Source: Oceanospirillaceae bacterium
GTDB lineage: Bacteria; Pseudomonadota; Gammaproteobacteria; Pseudomonadales; Balneatricaceae
Assembly (NCBI GenBank): GCA_023954795.1
Contig: JAGSHA010000089.1
Coordinates: 1-10,080 of the forward strand
Length of the DNA stretch: 10,080 nucleotides
Direction: 5' to 3'
Made by a program: the position numbers and the translations under genes. Below, in pieces: positions 1 to 6,747 of the stretch. Under the pieces are notes generated by a model. The model saw only the letters and a program-made list of their open reading frames with translations, was not told where the DNA came from and made no database searches. Positions within the stretch are counted from its first letter, which is position 1. Each line of letters starts with the position of its first letter.

Positions 1-2941
1 AGATATTGCCCACCTGGGCGATGTCGACAATGTGGTGGATAGTTTGACTGTTACGCGAATGAATACCCAGCGTCAGACCGTAGCCAGAGCGATTAATCTC
101 CTCAACGACCTGCATCAGACGTTCAGCAGGGAAACGCACAATATGTAATATCGGGCCAAAGGTCTCTCCCGCCAGCTCATCCATGGTATGCAAGCGTAAG
201 ATGGTGGGTGGTACAAAATAGCCGGGGTCATGTTCGGTGCCCACCGGAAGCTCATACAGTAGCCTTCCCTGAGAACGTGCCAGCTCGATATGCTGGTGCA
301 GTTCATCCATCGCAGGCTGGTCGATGATGGGGCCTACATCAACATCAAACCGGTGTGGATCTCCCAGCTTTAACTCCTGAGTTGCACCTATCAGCTTCTC
401 GGTGACGGCATCGGCAATTTCTTCCTGCAAATAGAGAACCCTCAGTGCTGAACAGCGTTGTCCCGCACTGGCAAATGCAGAACGCACAACATCCTTTACG
501 ATTTGTTCAGGCAATGCGGTACTGTCGGCAATCATGGCGTTGAGACCGCCGGTTTCAGCAATCATCACCGGAAGTGGTGCCCCAGGCCGCTGGGCAAGAG
601 TTGCGAATAGACCTGATGCGGTGGCACTGGAACCGGTAAATACCACGCCTGCCAGACGGTAATCTTTCAACAACAGGTCACTTTGCTGTGCACCACTGTA
701 GGGTATCAGCTGCAATACAGAGGCAGGTAAGCCAGCTTCAAGCCAGAGTTCAGTAGCACGATAAGCAATCAGTGAAGTTTTGCTGGAGGGTTTAGCCAGT
801 ACTGTGTTGCCGCTCACGAGTGCGGCGGCAATTTGTCCGGTGAAGATGGCTAGCGGGAAGTTCCATGGGCTGATGCAGAGGAATACCCCGCGTCCTTTCA
901 GTTGTAGTTCGTTGCTTTCGCCGGTAACAGAGATCAGCTCGCGGCTGTTGAGCTGGCTAACTGCCTGAGCGGCGTAGTAGTGGCAGAAATCGATGGCTTC
1001 TCTGATTTCATCAATCGCATCACGCAGGGTTTTACCTGCTTCAAGCATACACAGCTGGATCAGCTCAACACGGTTTTCTTCGAGTAGGTTCGCATAACGG
1101 GTTAAGACGTCAGCACGCTCTGAAACGGGAGTATCCCGCCATACAGGCCACGAGCGATAGGCATCGGTGAATGCCTGTTTGATCTGGTCCGGAGTAGCTG
1201 TGTCCAGTATTCCTATCTGCTTTTCAATATCGTGGGGGCAATAGATGGCTGTGCTTTCGGTACCTTGATGGCGCTCACCGGATATTAAGGGGGTGGCATG
1301 CCAGGTTTTTTGTTCAAAACGATCCAGCTCATTCCGTAGCGCTAATAGCGCCTGACTTGAGCCGTAGTTGAAACCCTCAGCATTGCGACGTGTATTGGCG
1401 TAGATATCCCCAGGGAGAGGTATACGAGGGTTGCGCAGCGCGCTGGTCTGTTTCAGGCGTTCGACGGGACTTTTTAACAGGCTGCTGATGGGAATGCTGC
1501 GATTGTTCGCTTTGAACACAAAGGAGCTATTTGCCCCGTTTTCCAGCAGCCGCCGCACCAGATAAGGTAACAGTTCACGATGATCTCCTACGGGAGCATA
1601 GATACGACAAGGCAGGCGCTGTTCCCGGCAAATTTGTTGATAGAGGCCATCACCCATGCCATGAAGTCGCTGGAACTGAATGGCCTTATTGCTAGGAATT
1701 TCCAACAGCTGAGCCGCGGTTAAGGCATTGTGGGTAGCGAATTCCGGCACCAGCGAGTGGCACTGTTCCGACAGCAGAAAGCGTGCGCAGACTAGATAGG
1801 CGATATCGGTACTCGCTTTTAGGGTGTAGACCGGATAGTCCTCCAATCCCAGTTGCTGAGCCTGTTTAATCTCAGCATCCCAGTATGCACCTTTGACCAA
1901 TCGTACCGGTATCGGTGTATCCAGTTCTCGACCAAGATGTTCCAGCCATGCGAGGGTTGGTAGGGCACGTTTACCATACGCTTGTACTGCCAGCCCCAGT
2001 TTGCCCCAGCCAATGACCAGATCGGTACGCAGTAATTCCTTAAATAGATTGAGACTGAGTTCCAGTCGATCGGCTTCTTCTGCATCAAGAGTGATGCCAA
2101 CGTCCACGGCACGCGCAGCGACGATCAGTTGCAGTAAGCGGTCAGTCAGTTCCTGAAAGACGCGGCGGTTTTTCAGGTTTTCGAAACGCGGGTGCAGGGC
2201 GGACAGTTTGATCGAAATAGTTGTATCGGCTGTATTGTTTTGCAGGCCGACAGTCTCAATCGCATTGAGGTAATCGTTGAAGTAATGCTCGGCATCCTGA
2301 CCACTGACGGCGGCTTCTCCCAGCATATCGAAGGAAAACTGGCTGAGCTCCGGGTCATAGTCGCAACGTTTATCGCAGGCGGCTTGAATATTTTCGGCGA
2401 ACACAAAGTTCTCACCGAGTGAGCGCATGATCAGTTTCATCGCTTGCAGTAAAGCGGGTCGTCCTAAACGTCGCCGTACTGAAGCGTAAAGGCCTGAGGG
2501 ACTGCTGTCCTGCGATACCAGCCGCTGCCCCATTGCAATACCCCAGATGGATGTATTGAAGAGCGTACTTTCACTGGTACCTAATGCTTGCTCCCAATCA
2601 GCGGAATCCAGTTTGTCTTCAACCAGTGCATAGGCGGTCTCAGCATCGGGGATACGCAGCAGCGCTTCTGCCATCGACATCAATGCCAACCCTTCATCGG
2701 AGTTAAGACTAAATTGGCTCAGGAGGCTGTGCAGATCAAATTTACTGGTGGGTTGTTCGCGTAAGGTTGTCAGCCAGTTAGCTGCCAAATTGGCTGCTCC
2801 GGGCGTGTCTGGCACTAATTGCTGGAGTTCTGCGACCATCAGCTTTTCGTCAGCTGTGTAGTGATCGCACAGTTCCCGCCAGAGGCTTGGCAGATCTTCC
2901 TGATGAAATTCAGGTGTGAAGTAGTGAAATAGCGGATGCAT
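1..2941 (-). CDS. putA: PutA, bifunctional proline dehydrogenase / L-glutamate-gamma-semialdehyde dehydrogenase (C-terminus off the left edge)
   Basis: PutA oxidises proline to glutamate: an FAD-dependent proline dehydrogenase makes P5C, which an NAD-dependent aldehyde dehydrogenase domain oxidises. I translated the minus strand at several points and the frame stays open from ATG 2941 to the window edge (980 codons). The PRODH half shows ISIKLSALHP (K245), VRLVKGAYWD (K350) and the substrate-binding arginine pair in LVRRLLENGA (R463, R464, matching E. coli R555/R556). The ALDH half shows SPWNFPLAIFTG, AETGG with general base E796 and SAGQRCSALR with nucleophile C830; the 34-residue E-C spacing is that of the ALDH family. 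The frame ends in AQVGNI, roughly 70 or more residues before a normal PutA end. A TGA lies two codons upstream of the ATG, which fixes the start, and an AGGCGG-type ribosome site precedes it. There is no N-terminal ribbon-helix-helix domain, so unlike E. coli PutA it should not repress its own gene. Whether it carries the extra C-terminal domain cannot be seen. Confidence 0.97.
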   Translation of the reverse strand, partial: MHPLFHYFTPEFHQEDLPSLWRELCDHYTADEKLMVAELQQLVPDTPGAANLAANWLTTLREQPTSKFDLHSLLSQFSLNSDEGLALMSMAEALLRIPDAETAYALVEDKLDSADWEQALGTSESTLFNTSIWGIAMGQRLVSQDSSPSGLYASVRRRLGRPALLQAMKLIMRSLGENFVFAENIQAACDKRCDYDPELSQFSFDMLGEAAVSGQDAEHYFNDYLNAIETVGLQNNTADTTISIKLSALHPRFENLKNRRVFQELTDRLLQLIVAARAVDVGITLDAEEADRLELSLNLFKELLRTDLVIGWGKLGLAVQAYGKRALPTLAWLEHLGRELDTPIPVRLVKGAYWDAEIKQAQQLGLEDYPVYTLKASTDIAYLVCARFLLSEQCHSLVPEFATHNALTAAQLLEIPSNKAIQFQRLHGMGDGLYQQICREQRLPCRIYAPVGDHRELLPYLVRRLLENGANSSFVFKANNRSIPISSLLKSPVERLKQTSALRNPRIPLPGDIYANTRRNAEGFNYGSSQALLALRNELDRFEQKTWHATPLISGERHQGTESTAIYCPHDIEKQIGILDTATPDQIKQAFTDAYRSWPVWRDTPVSERADVLTRYANLLEENRVELIQLCMLEAGKTLRDAIDEIREAIDFCHYYAAQAVSQLNSRELISVTGESNELQLKGRGVFLCISPWNFPLAIFTGQIAAALVSGNTVLAKPSSKTSLIAYRATELWLEAGLPASVLQLIPYSGAQQSDLLLKDYRLAGVVFTGSSATASGLFATLAQRPGAPLPVMIAETGGLNAMIADSTALPEQIVKDVVRSAFASAGQRCSALRVLYLQEEIADAVTEKLIGATQELKLGDPHRFDVDVGPIIDQPAMDELHQHIELARSQGRLLYELPVGTEHDPGYFVPPTILRLHTMDELAGETFGPILHIVRFPAERLMQVVEEINRSGYGLTLGIHSRNSQTIHHIVDIAQVGNI

Positions 2942-3072
2942 CTGTCACCGCCTGATTGTCCGTGAATGTCCGGATCAGTTTAGTTCAAGCGCAAGGTTCA
3001 TGCACTGGCTGTTTGGTGATGAAAGGCGTGTAACGTTGAATGGTAAAAGCAGGGAAGGGCTAGACGATACCA

Positions 3073-3097
3073 CCCCGGCAGGGGAAATGGGCCGGGG
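3073..3097 (-). terminator. G+C-rich hairpin between the thiolase gene and putA, possible terminator
   Basis: CCCCGGC (3073-3079) pairs perfectly with GCCGGGG (3091-3097) across an 11-base loop. On the minus strand it lies about 50 bases downstream of the thiolase stop. No run of U follows on either strand, so it is not a classical intrinsic terminator. It could slow or end thiolase transcription together with the neighbouring hairpin, or protect the 3' end of the mRNA. Confidence 0.3.
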
Positions 3098-3106
3098 CGA
3101 TATGAC

Positions 3107-3135
3107 CTGCCGTATGCGTGCATGCTATACGGCAG
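3107..3135 (-). terminator. 9-bp perfect hairpin just after the thiolase stop, possible terminator
   Basis: CTGCCGTAT (3107-3115) and ATACGGCAG (3127-3135) are perfect 9-base complements with an 11-base loop, starting 11 bases downstream of the thiolase stop. The place is right for a terminator, but no U-tract follows the stem. The same 9-mer recurs near hrpA, so a protein-binding role is also possible. Confidence 0.35.
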
Positions 3136-3146
3136 TTAAGGGCATT

Positions 3147-4331
3147 TTAGACGCGTTCGAACAACGCGGCGATACCCTGACCACCACCAATACACATTGT
3201 CACAACAGCGTAACGGCCACCCGTACGCTGCAGTTCATACAATGCTTTGACGGTAATGATTGCGCCAGTTGCACCAATCGGGTGACCCAGAGAGATACCG
3301 GAACCGTTGACGTTCACCTTGTCCATCGGCAATTCCAAATCACGGCACACGGCCAGTGCTTGAGCGGCGAAGGCTTCGTTTACTTCCCAAACGTCGATAT
3401 CACCTACAGCCAGATCAGCCTTGTCCAGCAACTTACGTACCGCCGGAACAGGACCAATACCCATATATTTAGGTTCTACACCCGCGAAGCTATAGCCCGC
3501 CAGGCGTGCCATGGGTTTCAGACCTTTAGCTTCAGCCACGTCAGCAGCCATCAGCGTGACTGCGGCGGCGGCATCGTTGATACCGGATGCGTTACCTGCA
3601 GTGACGGAACCGTCTTTTTTGAATGCCGGGCGCATTTTAGCCAGGTCAGGCTGAGTCAAACCGTGACGTGTGTGCTCGTCCGTATCAAATACAACCGTTT
3701 TACGGCGTTCAGTGATTTCGATTGGCAGAATCTGGTCTTTAAAACGACCTTCTTTAATCGCTGCTTCTGCGCGATTGTGGCTCGTGACGGCCAGTGCGTC
3801 CTGATCTTCGCGGCTGATATCCCATTTATCAGCAACATTTTCTGCCGTGATACCCATATGGGTGTCATCAAACGGACAGGTCAGGGCGCCGACCATCGCA
3901 TCAATAATCTTGCCATCACCCATACGCTGACCGAAACGGGCGGTTGGCATCCAGTACTGGGCACGGCTCATCACTTCGGTACCACCGGCAACGGCAGCAT
4001 CGCACTGATCTGTTTCGATCTGTTGTGCGGCAGTGATGATTGCCTGCAGGCCACTACCGCACAAGCGGTTAACGGTTACAGCGGGTGTTTCGTGTGGCAG
4101 GCCTCCATTGACGGCTGCGGCACGGCTGACGTACATATCCTGACGCTCGGTATGAACCACGTTACCAAATACGGCGTGACCGTAATCTTCCGGTGCTGCG
4201 CCGGAACGTTTTACTGCTTCTTCAACACAGGCTGCACCCAGCTCACCTGGGGTTTTGCTCTTAAGACTGCCGCCAAATCCACCAATTGCGGTACGCACGC
4301 CACTAAGAACTACAATATCTCGATTGCTCAT
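3147..4331 (-). CDS. bktB: Beta-ketothiolase / acetyl-CoA C-acyltransferase (BktB/AtoB type)
   Basis: This 394-residue protein is a thiolase II. It condenses two acetyl-CoA (or acetyl-CoA plus acyl-CoA) to a beta-ketoacyl-CoA, or runs the reverse thiolysis, in the cytoplasm. All catalytic parts are visible: NRLCGSGLQAI with nucleophile C91, VNEAFAAQ with N318, NGSGISLGHPIGATG with H350, and the C-terminal VTMCIGGGQG with C380. The length is typical of the family. The opening SGVRTAIGGFGGSLK and the FGNVVHTERQDMY stretch resemble Cupriavidus BktB more than E. coli AtoB as I recall them; the substrate chain length is not certain. I chose ATG 4331 rather than the upstream ATG 4406 because family homology begins there and AAGAAGGA sits 6 bases before it; the extra 25 residues of the longer form look like untranslated leader. 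No reductase or PHA synthase is adjacent, so a specific role in PHA synthesis or fatty-acid degradation is inference. Confidence 0.95.
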   Translation of the reverse strand: MSNRDIVVLSGVRTAIGGFGGSLKSKTPGELGAACVEEAVKRSGAAPEDYGHAVFGNVVHTERQDMYVSRAAAVNGGLPHETPAVTVNRLCGSGLQAIITAAQQIETDQCDAAVAGGTEVMSRAQYWMPTARFGQRMGDGKIIDAMVGALTCPFDDTHMGITAENVADKWDISREDQDALAVTSHNRAEAAIKEGRFKDQILPIEITERRKTVVFDTDEHTRHGLTQPDLAKMRPAFKKDGSVTAGNASGINDAAAAVTLMAADVAEAKGLKPMARLAGYSFAGVEPKYMGIGPVPAVRKLLDKADLAVGDIDVWEVNEAFAAQALAVCRDLELPMDKVNVNGSGISLGHPIGATGAIITVKALYELQRTGGRYAVVTMCIGGGQGIAALFERV

Positions 4332-4451
4332 TCTGCATCCTTCTTCGTTATCGTTATTATTTCTTCTTATATTGAACCACCGGTTATTACTTCCCTGGGT
4401 GGCCATTTCCTGTTCAGGAATGCTTCCACTGTATCACTCCTATGTTACGTC

Positions 4452-4481
4452 GCTATACGATAGGCTTAAGCAATTGGTCGA
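4452..4481 (-). promoter_or_regulatory. Candidate thiolase promoter
   Basis: On the minus strand, TCGACC (4476-4481, four of six matches to the -35 consensus) and TATAGC (4452-4457, four of six to the -10) are separated by 18 bases. This would start transcription about 115 bases upstream of the thiolase ATG. The -35 hexamer lies inside one arm of the 4473-4493 palindrome, which would suit repression. This is a match by eye and is weak on its own. Confidence 0.3.
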
Positions 4482-4493
4482 AAATAGACCAAT
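4473..4493. promoter_or_regulatory. Operator-like palindrome ATTGGTC-N7-GACCAAT
   Basis: Two perfect 7-base arms (4473-4479 and 4487-4493) flank an A+T-rich 7-base centre in the divergent region between the thiolase and peptidase genes. The TGGTC/GACCA half-sites recall FadR-like GntR operators (TGGTCnGACCA), but the centre is 7 bases, not 1, so it is not a normal FadR site. Its overlap with the candidate thiolase promoter suggests a regulator of acyl-CoA metabolism; that is inference. Confidence 0.45.
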
Positions 4494-4517
4494 GTCTGAG
4501 TCCCTCATGTGTGTTGA

Positions 4518-4548
4518 AGTGGCAGTGTCGGGTTATGACAATGTCACT
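4518..4548 (+). promoter_or_regulatory. Imperfect stem-loop just upstream of the peptidase-cluster ribosome site
   Basis: AGTGGCAGTGTC (4518-4529) and GACAATGTCACT (4537-4548) form 12-base arms with ten Watson-Crick pairs, one G-U and one mismatch around a 7-base loop. The right arm also holds the small palindrome TGACA-A-TGTCA (4536-4546). In RNA it would fold two bases before the AAAGGAG at 4551, so it could affect translation initiation. It could equally be a DNA operator. No U-tract follows. Confidence 0.35.
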
Positions 4549-4550
4549 CT

Positions 4551-4557
4551 AAAGGAG
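4551..4557 (+). promoter_or_regulatory. Strong Shine-Dalgarno AAAGGAG without an obvious ATG
   Basis: AAAGGAG is an excellent ribosome-binding sequence, but it lies 34 bases before the first possible start of the M23 gene (TTG 4592) and 46 before the second (TTG 4604). At normal spacing (5 bases) the only start codon is TTG 4563, which opens a 14-codon frame. This is the main reason to suspect a translated leader. Confidence 0.5.
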
Positions 4558-4562
4558 TATAT

Positions 4563-4607
4563 TTGGCTCTGCTTTTGGTTGTGATCTCAGGTTGGGTATT
4601 GGTTTGA
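4563..4607 (+). CDS. Possible 14-residue hydrophobic leader peptide overlapping the M23 start
   Basis: TTG 4563 opens a frame reading MALLLVVISGWVLV and ending with TGA 4605-4607. It is preceded by AAAGGAG at ideal spacing and by a stem-loop. Its stop overlaps the in-frame TTG 4604 of the M23 gene as TTGA, the geometry expected for translational coupling. The peptide is nearly all hydrophobic. It has no recognised family, and at this length the frame could be chance; the ribosome site is the only real support. A sequencing or natural frameshift joining it to the peptidase would also explain the arrangement. Confidence 0.3.
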   Translation: MALLLVVISGWVLV

Positions 4608-5596
4608 AAAACAGATTAGTTGTGACCCTGACAACCGTGCATGGATCGCGGCAGTTCTTTTTGAATCAGCTGGCCCGCTATGCATTGGTTGTGTTCGTAT
4701 TATTGGCGGCGGTCAGTTTTTTTATATCCAATCCATTGTTGCTGAAAACCAGTGAAGATCTGGAAGAACTGGTAATTGATCATGAACAGCTGAGTCAGGA
4801 TTATGAACTGATGCTGGGTTCCCAGCAGCTCTATAAATCAGAGATGGACGAACTCTCCGGTACGCTTAATGCGTTGATGAGTCAGAAAGCGCAATTGGAA
4901 GAAGAGAACGTTCGTATGGGCGCACTCAATCAATCATTGGATCAATCACTTGAAGGGCTGGAACAGCTTCTGGGGCTGCCTGTCTCGGATACGATGACCG
5001 AGGCGCGTGCGGAAGAGCTTCAGGTGATGGCGAGTAAACGTCTTTACTTTCTGCACATGATTCCGAATGGGATGCCGATGCAAAGCCCGCGTATTACGGC
5101 GCGTTTTGGTTCGCGAATGCATCCTGTGTTAAAAAAGCGCCATAACCACAACGGAATTGATTTTAAGGCGAGTATCGGTACGCCGATCTATGCCACTGCA
5201 GATGCGGTGGTGGAATACGCCGGATACCATAAACAGAGTGGTTACGGTAAGTTAATCATTCTGCTACATAATTTTGGATTTAAAACGTACTACGGGCACC
5301 TGAATAAGGTGAAGGTTGGAAACCGTGAATTTGTGCGTAAAGGACAGTTGATCGGCTACAGCGGTAACACGGGTATCTCTACCGGTCCGCATCTGCATTA
5401 TGAGGTGCGGCACTTGTTTACACCGTTGGATCCAGCACCGTTTCTCGCTTGGAGTATGTCTGATTTTGATTCACTCTTCAGTAAAGTAAAGGATGTGAAA
5501 TGGGCCTCATTAAAAGAAATGTATCCTCTGAATCAAAGCAGGGTCGGGCAGGAACAACCATCGTCGCAGAAGGCAATAAGTTCAGCGGCGAAATGA
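4592..5596 (+). CDS. Membrane-anchored M23 (LytM-type) zinc metallopeptidase, bactofilin partner
   Basis: This is a predicted peptidoglycan endopeptidase of up to 334 residues acting in the periplasm. A short basic N-terminus is followed by one membrane segment (about 30-50), a charged heptad-like region likely to be coiled coil (about 52-128) and an M23 domain (about 165-285). Zinc ligands are H186 and D190 in HNGID and H269 in HLHYE; catalytic histidines are H236 (YGHL) and H267, so the enzyme should be active. The tail after 285 is polar. The start is uncertain: no ATG exists, TTG 4592 is the first option, and TTG 4604 gives an MKNRLVVT opening and overlaps the stop of a possible leader peptide. 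The last 97 bases encode the start of the bactofilin in another frame. M23 peptidases paired with bactofilins are known (Csd1 with CcmA in Helicobacter, LmdC with BacA in Hyphomonas), which supports a role in localised wall remodelling and cell shape. Confidence 0.92.
   Translation: MGIGLKNRLVVTLTTVHGSRQFFLNQLARYALVVFVLLAAVSFFISNPLLLKTSEDLEELVIDHEQLSQDYELMLGSQQLYKSEMDELSGTLNALMSQKAQLEEENVRMGALNQSLDQSLEGLEQLLGLPVSDTMTEARAEELQVMASKRLYFLHMIPNGMPMQSPRITARFGSRMHPVLKKRHNHNGIDFKASIGTPIYATADAVVEYAGYHKQSGYGKLIILLHNFGFKTYYGHLNKVKVGNREFVRKGQLIGYSGNTGISTGPHLHYEVRHLFTPLDPAPFLAWSMSDFDSLFSKVKDVKWASLKEMYPLNQSRVGQEQPSSQKAISSAAK
5488..5493 (+). promoter_or_regulatory. Ribosome-binding site that decides the bactofilin start
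   Basis: AAAGGA lies 6 bases before ATG 5500, inside the M23 coding sequence. It supports the long bactofilin start over the internal ATG 5593, which has no comparable site but overlaps the M23 stop as ATGA. Confidence 0.7.
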
Positions 5597-5949
5597 AAGT
5601 GACAGGCAAAATGCATATTGATGGGACTTTCGATGGCACCATCAGTTCGATCGACAACATCTCAATCGGTAAGTCCGGTCATGTCCGTGGTTTGATCCGG
5701 GCGCGCCATATTAATGTCAGTGGCTTGTTGGAAGGTGATGTCATTTGTGACGAGTTGCACATCGAAGCAGACGGCAAGGTGCAGGCAACTGTCACAAGTA
5801 AGCAGATGTCGATCAATGCGCGTGGTAACTTTGTAGGTGAGCGCAAAAACTGGGAGCAGGCCGCAGTCGATAAAGCTCTGGAGGCGCTGCCGGTGGTCGA
5901 GGCTATAGAGGCACCGACTGAAAAAGTAGTTTCGAAAAAAAAGGGTTAA
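5500..5949 (+). CDS. Bactofilin (polymer-forming cytoskeletal protein)
   Basis: Bactofilins polymerise without nucleotide into filaments made of beta-helical subunits, lie under the inner membrane and place cell-wall enzymes. This 149-residue protein shows the usual plan: a short basic and hydrophobic N-terminus (MGLIKRN) that may target the membrane, a core at about 19-112 of repeating short strands with IDGTFDGTI, ISIGKSGHVRG, INVSGLLEGDV and LHIEADGKVQA, and a disordered charged tail ending in lysines. The start at 5500 is chosen because residues 19-31 (TTIVAEGNKFSGE) belong to the first helical turn of the fold and because AAAGGA precedes it; starting at M32 would cut the core. The first 97 bases overlap the M23 gene out of frame, so the two products are likely translated together. 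The next gene follows 9 bases downstream. Confidence 0.93.
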   Translation: MGLIKRNVSSESKQGRAGTTIVAEGNKFSGEMKVTGKMHIDGTFDGTISSIDNISIGKSGHVRGLIRARHINVSGLLEGDVICDELHIEADGKVQATVTSKQMSINARGNFVGERKNWEQAAVDKALEALPVVEAIEAPTEKVVSKKKG

Positions 5950-5958
5950 AGCACGAGT

Positions 5959-6726
5959 ATGTGTGAATTACTTGGCATGAGTGCCAATGTGCCAACTGAT
6001 ATTTGTTTCAGTTTCAGTGGATTGATGCAGCGGGGTGGTGGCACAGGACCGCACCGTGATGGTTGGGGCATCGCTTTCTATGAAGGCAAAGGGCTGCGGA
6101 GTTTTCATGACCCGGAGCCGAGCGTGGATTCCCAAATTGCGAACTTGATCAAAGAACATCCGATCAAAAGTAATGTGGTGATCAGTCATATTCGTCAGGC
6201 AAATGTAGGCGAAGTAAATCTTGCCAATACGCATCCATTTACCCGGGAGCTTTGGGGGTTTATCTGGACGTTTGCGCACAACGGGCAGCTGGATAAAGCG
6301 TTATTTGATCTACCGCTGACGCATTATCATCCGGTGGGTACAACCGATAGCGAATACGCATTTTGTTGGTTGTTAGGAGAGATTCGGAATGCGTTTCCAG
6401 AGCGCCCGGATGACCTGGTTGCGTTGCAAACGTTTATTCAGAAACGCTGTGATCAGCTCCGTGCGTTGGGTGTGTTTAATATGTTATTGACGGAGTCCAC
6501 GTGGTTATTTGCCTATTGCAGCAGCAAGCTGGCCTGGATTACGCGCAAAGCCCCTTTCGGTGAAGCATCACTGACGGATTGTGAGCTGACGGTGGATTTC
6601 TATAAAGAGACAACACCCAACGATATTGTCACGGTGATTACCACCGTACCGCTGACTGAAAATGAGGTGTGGACGAAGCTGGAACCGGGTGAAATGATCA
6701 CCTTCGCGGATGGTATTCCAGTCTGA
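5959..6726 (+). CDS. yafJ: Class II glutamine amidotransferase, YafJ family
   Basis: This 255-residue protein is a stand-alone Ntn-type glutaminase domain and reads very close to E. coli YafJ over its whole length. The start is fixed by the nucleophile: MCELLGMSANVPTDICFSF puts C2 directly after the initiator methionine, which is removed in this family. Other glutaminase residues are visible: R79 in SHIRQAN, N108-G109 in AHNGQL, and D130 in TTDSEYAF. It should release ammonia from glutamine, but no synthase domain or partner is fused, and the acceptor for YafJ proteins is not established as far as I know. The ribosome site is weak (GAG close to the ATG); the 9-base gap from the bactofilin stop suggests translational coupling. 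A link to wall metabolism, such as amidation of peptidoglycan, would be only a guess from the neighbours. Confidence 0.95.
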   Translation: MCELLGMSANVPTDICFSFSGLMQRGGGTGPHRDGWGIAFYEGKGLRSFHDPEPSVDSQIANLIKEHPIKSNVVISHIRQANVGEVNLANTHPFTRELWGFIWTFAHNGQLDKALFDLPLTHYHPVGTTDSEYAFCWLLGEIRNAFPERPDDLVALQTFIQKRCDQLRALGVFNMLLTESTWLFAYCSSKLAWITRKAPFGEASLTDCELTVDFYKETTPNDIVTVITTVPLTENEVWTKLEPGEMITFADGIPV

Positions 6727-6747
6727 CCGAACCCACTAAGGACAGAT

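Noticed and set aside
2957..2972. TGTCCG direct repeat with a 10-base period upstream of putA
   Set aside because: Only two short copies with no clear promoter association; too weak to call an operator.
4332..4406. 25-residue N-terminal extension of the thiolase from ATG 4406
   Set aside because: The extension has no family similarity, and the downstream ATG 4331 has a good AAGGA and the normal thiolase length.
3000..4463. A 487-codon open frame on the plus strand antisense to the thiolase
   Set aside because: Its translation is low-complexity, rich in Cys, His and Thr, and matches no family I recognise, while the opposite strand encodes a thiolase with every catalytic residue. It is a shadow of the thiolase codon pattern.
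5935..5943. A8-G run at the end of the bactofilin gene as a possible -1 slippage site
   Set aside because: The run simply encodes the lysine tail (KKK-G-stop). A slip would add only about 12 unremarkable residues, and I see no downstream stem-loop supporting programmed frameshifting.
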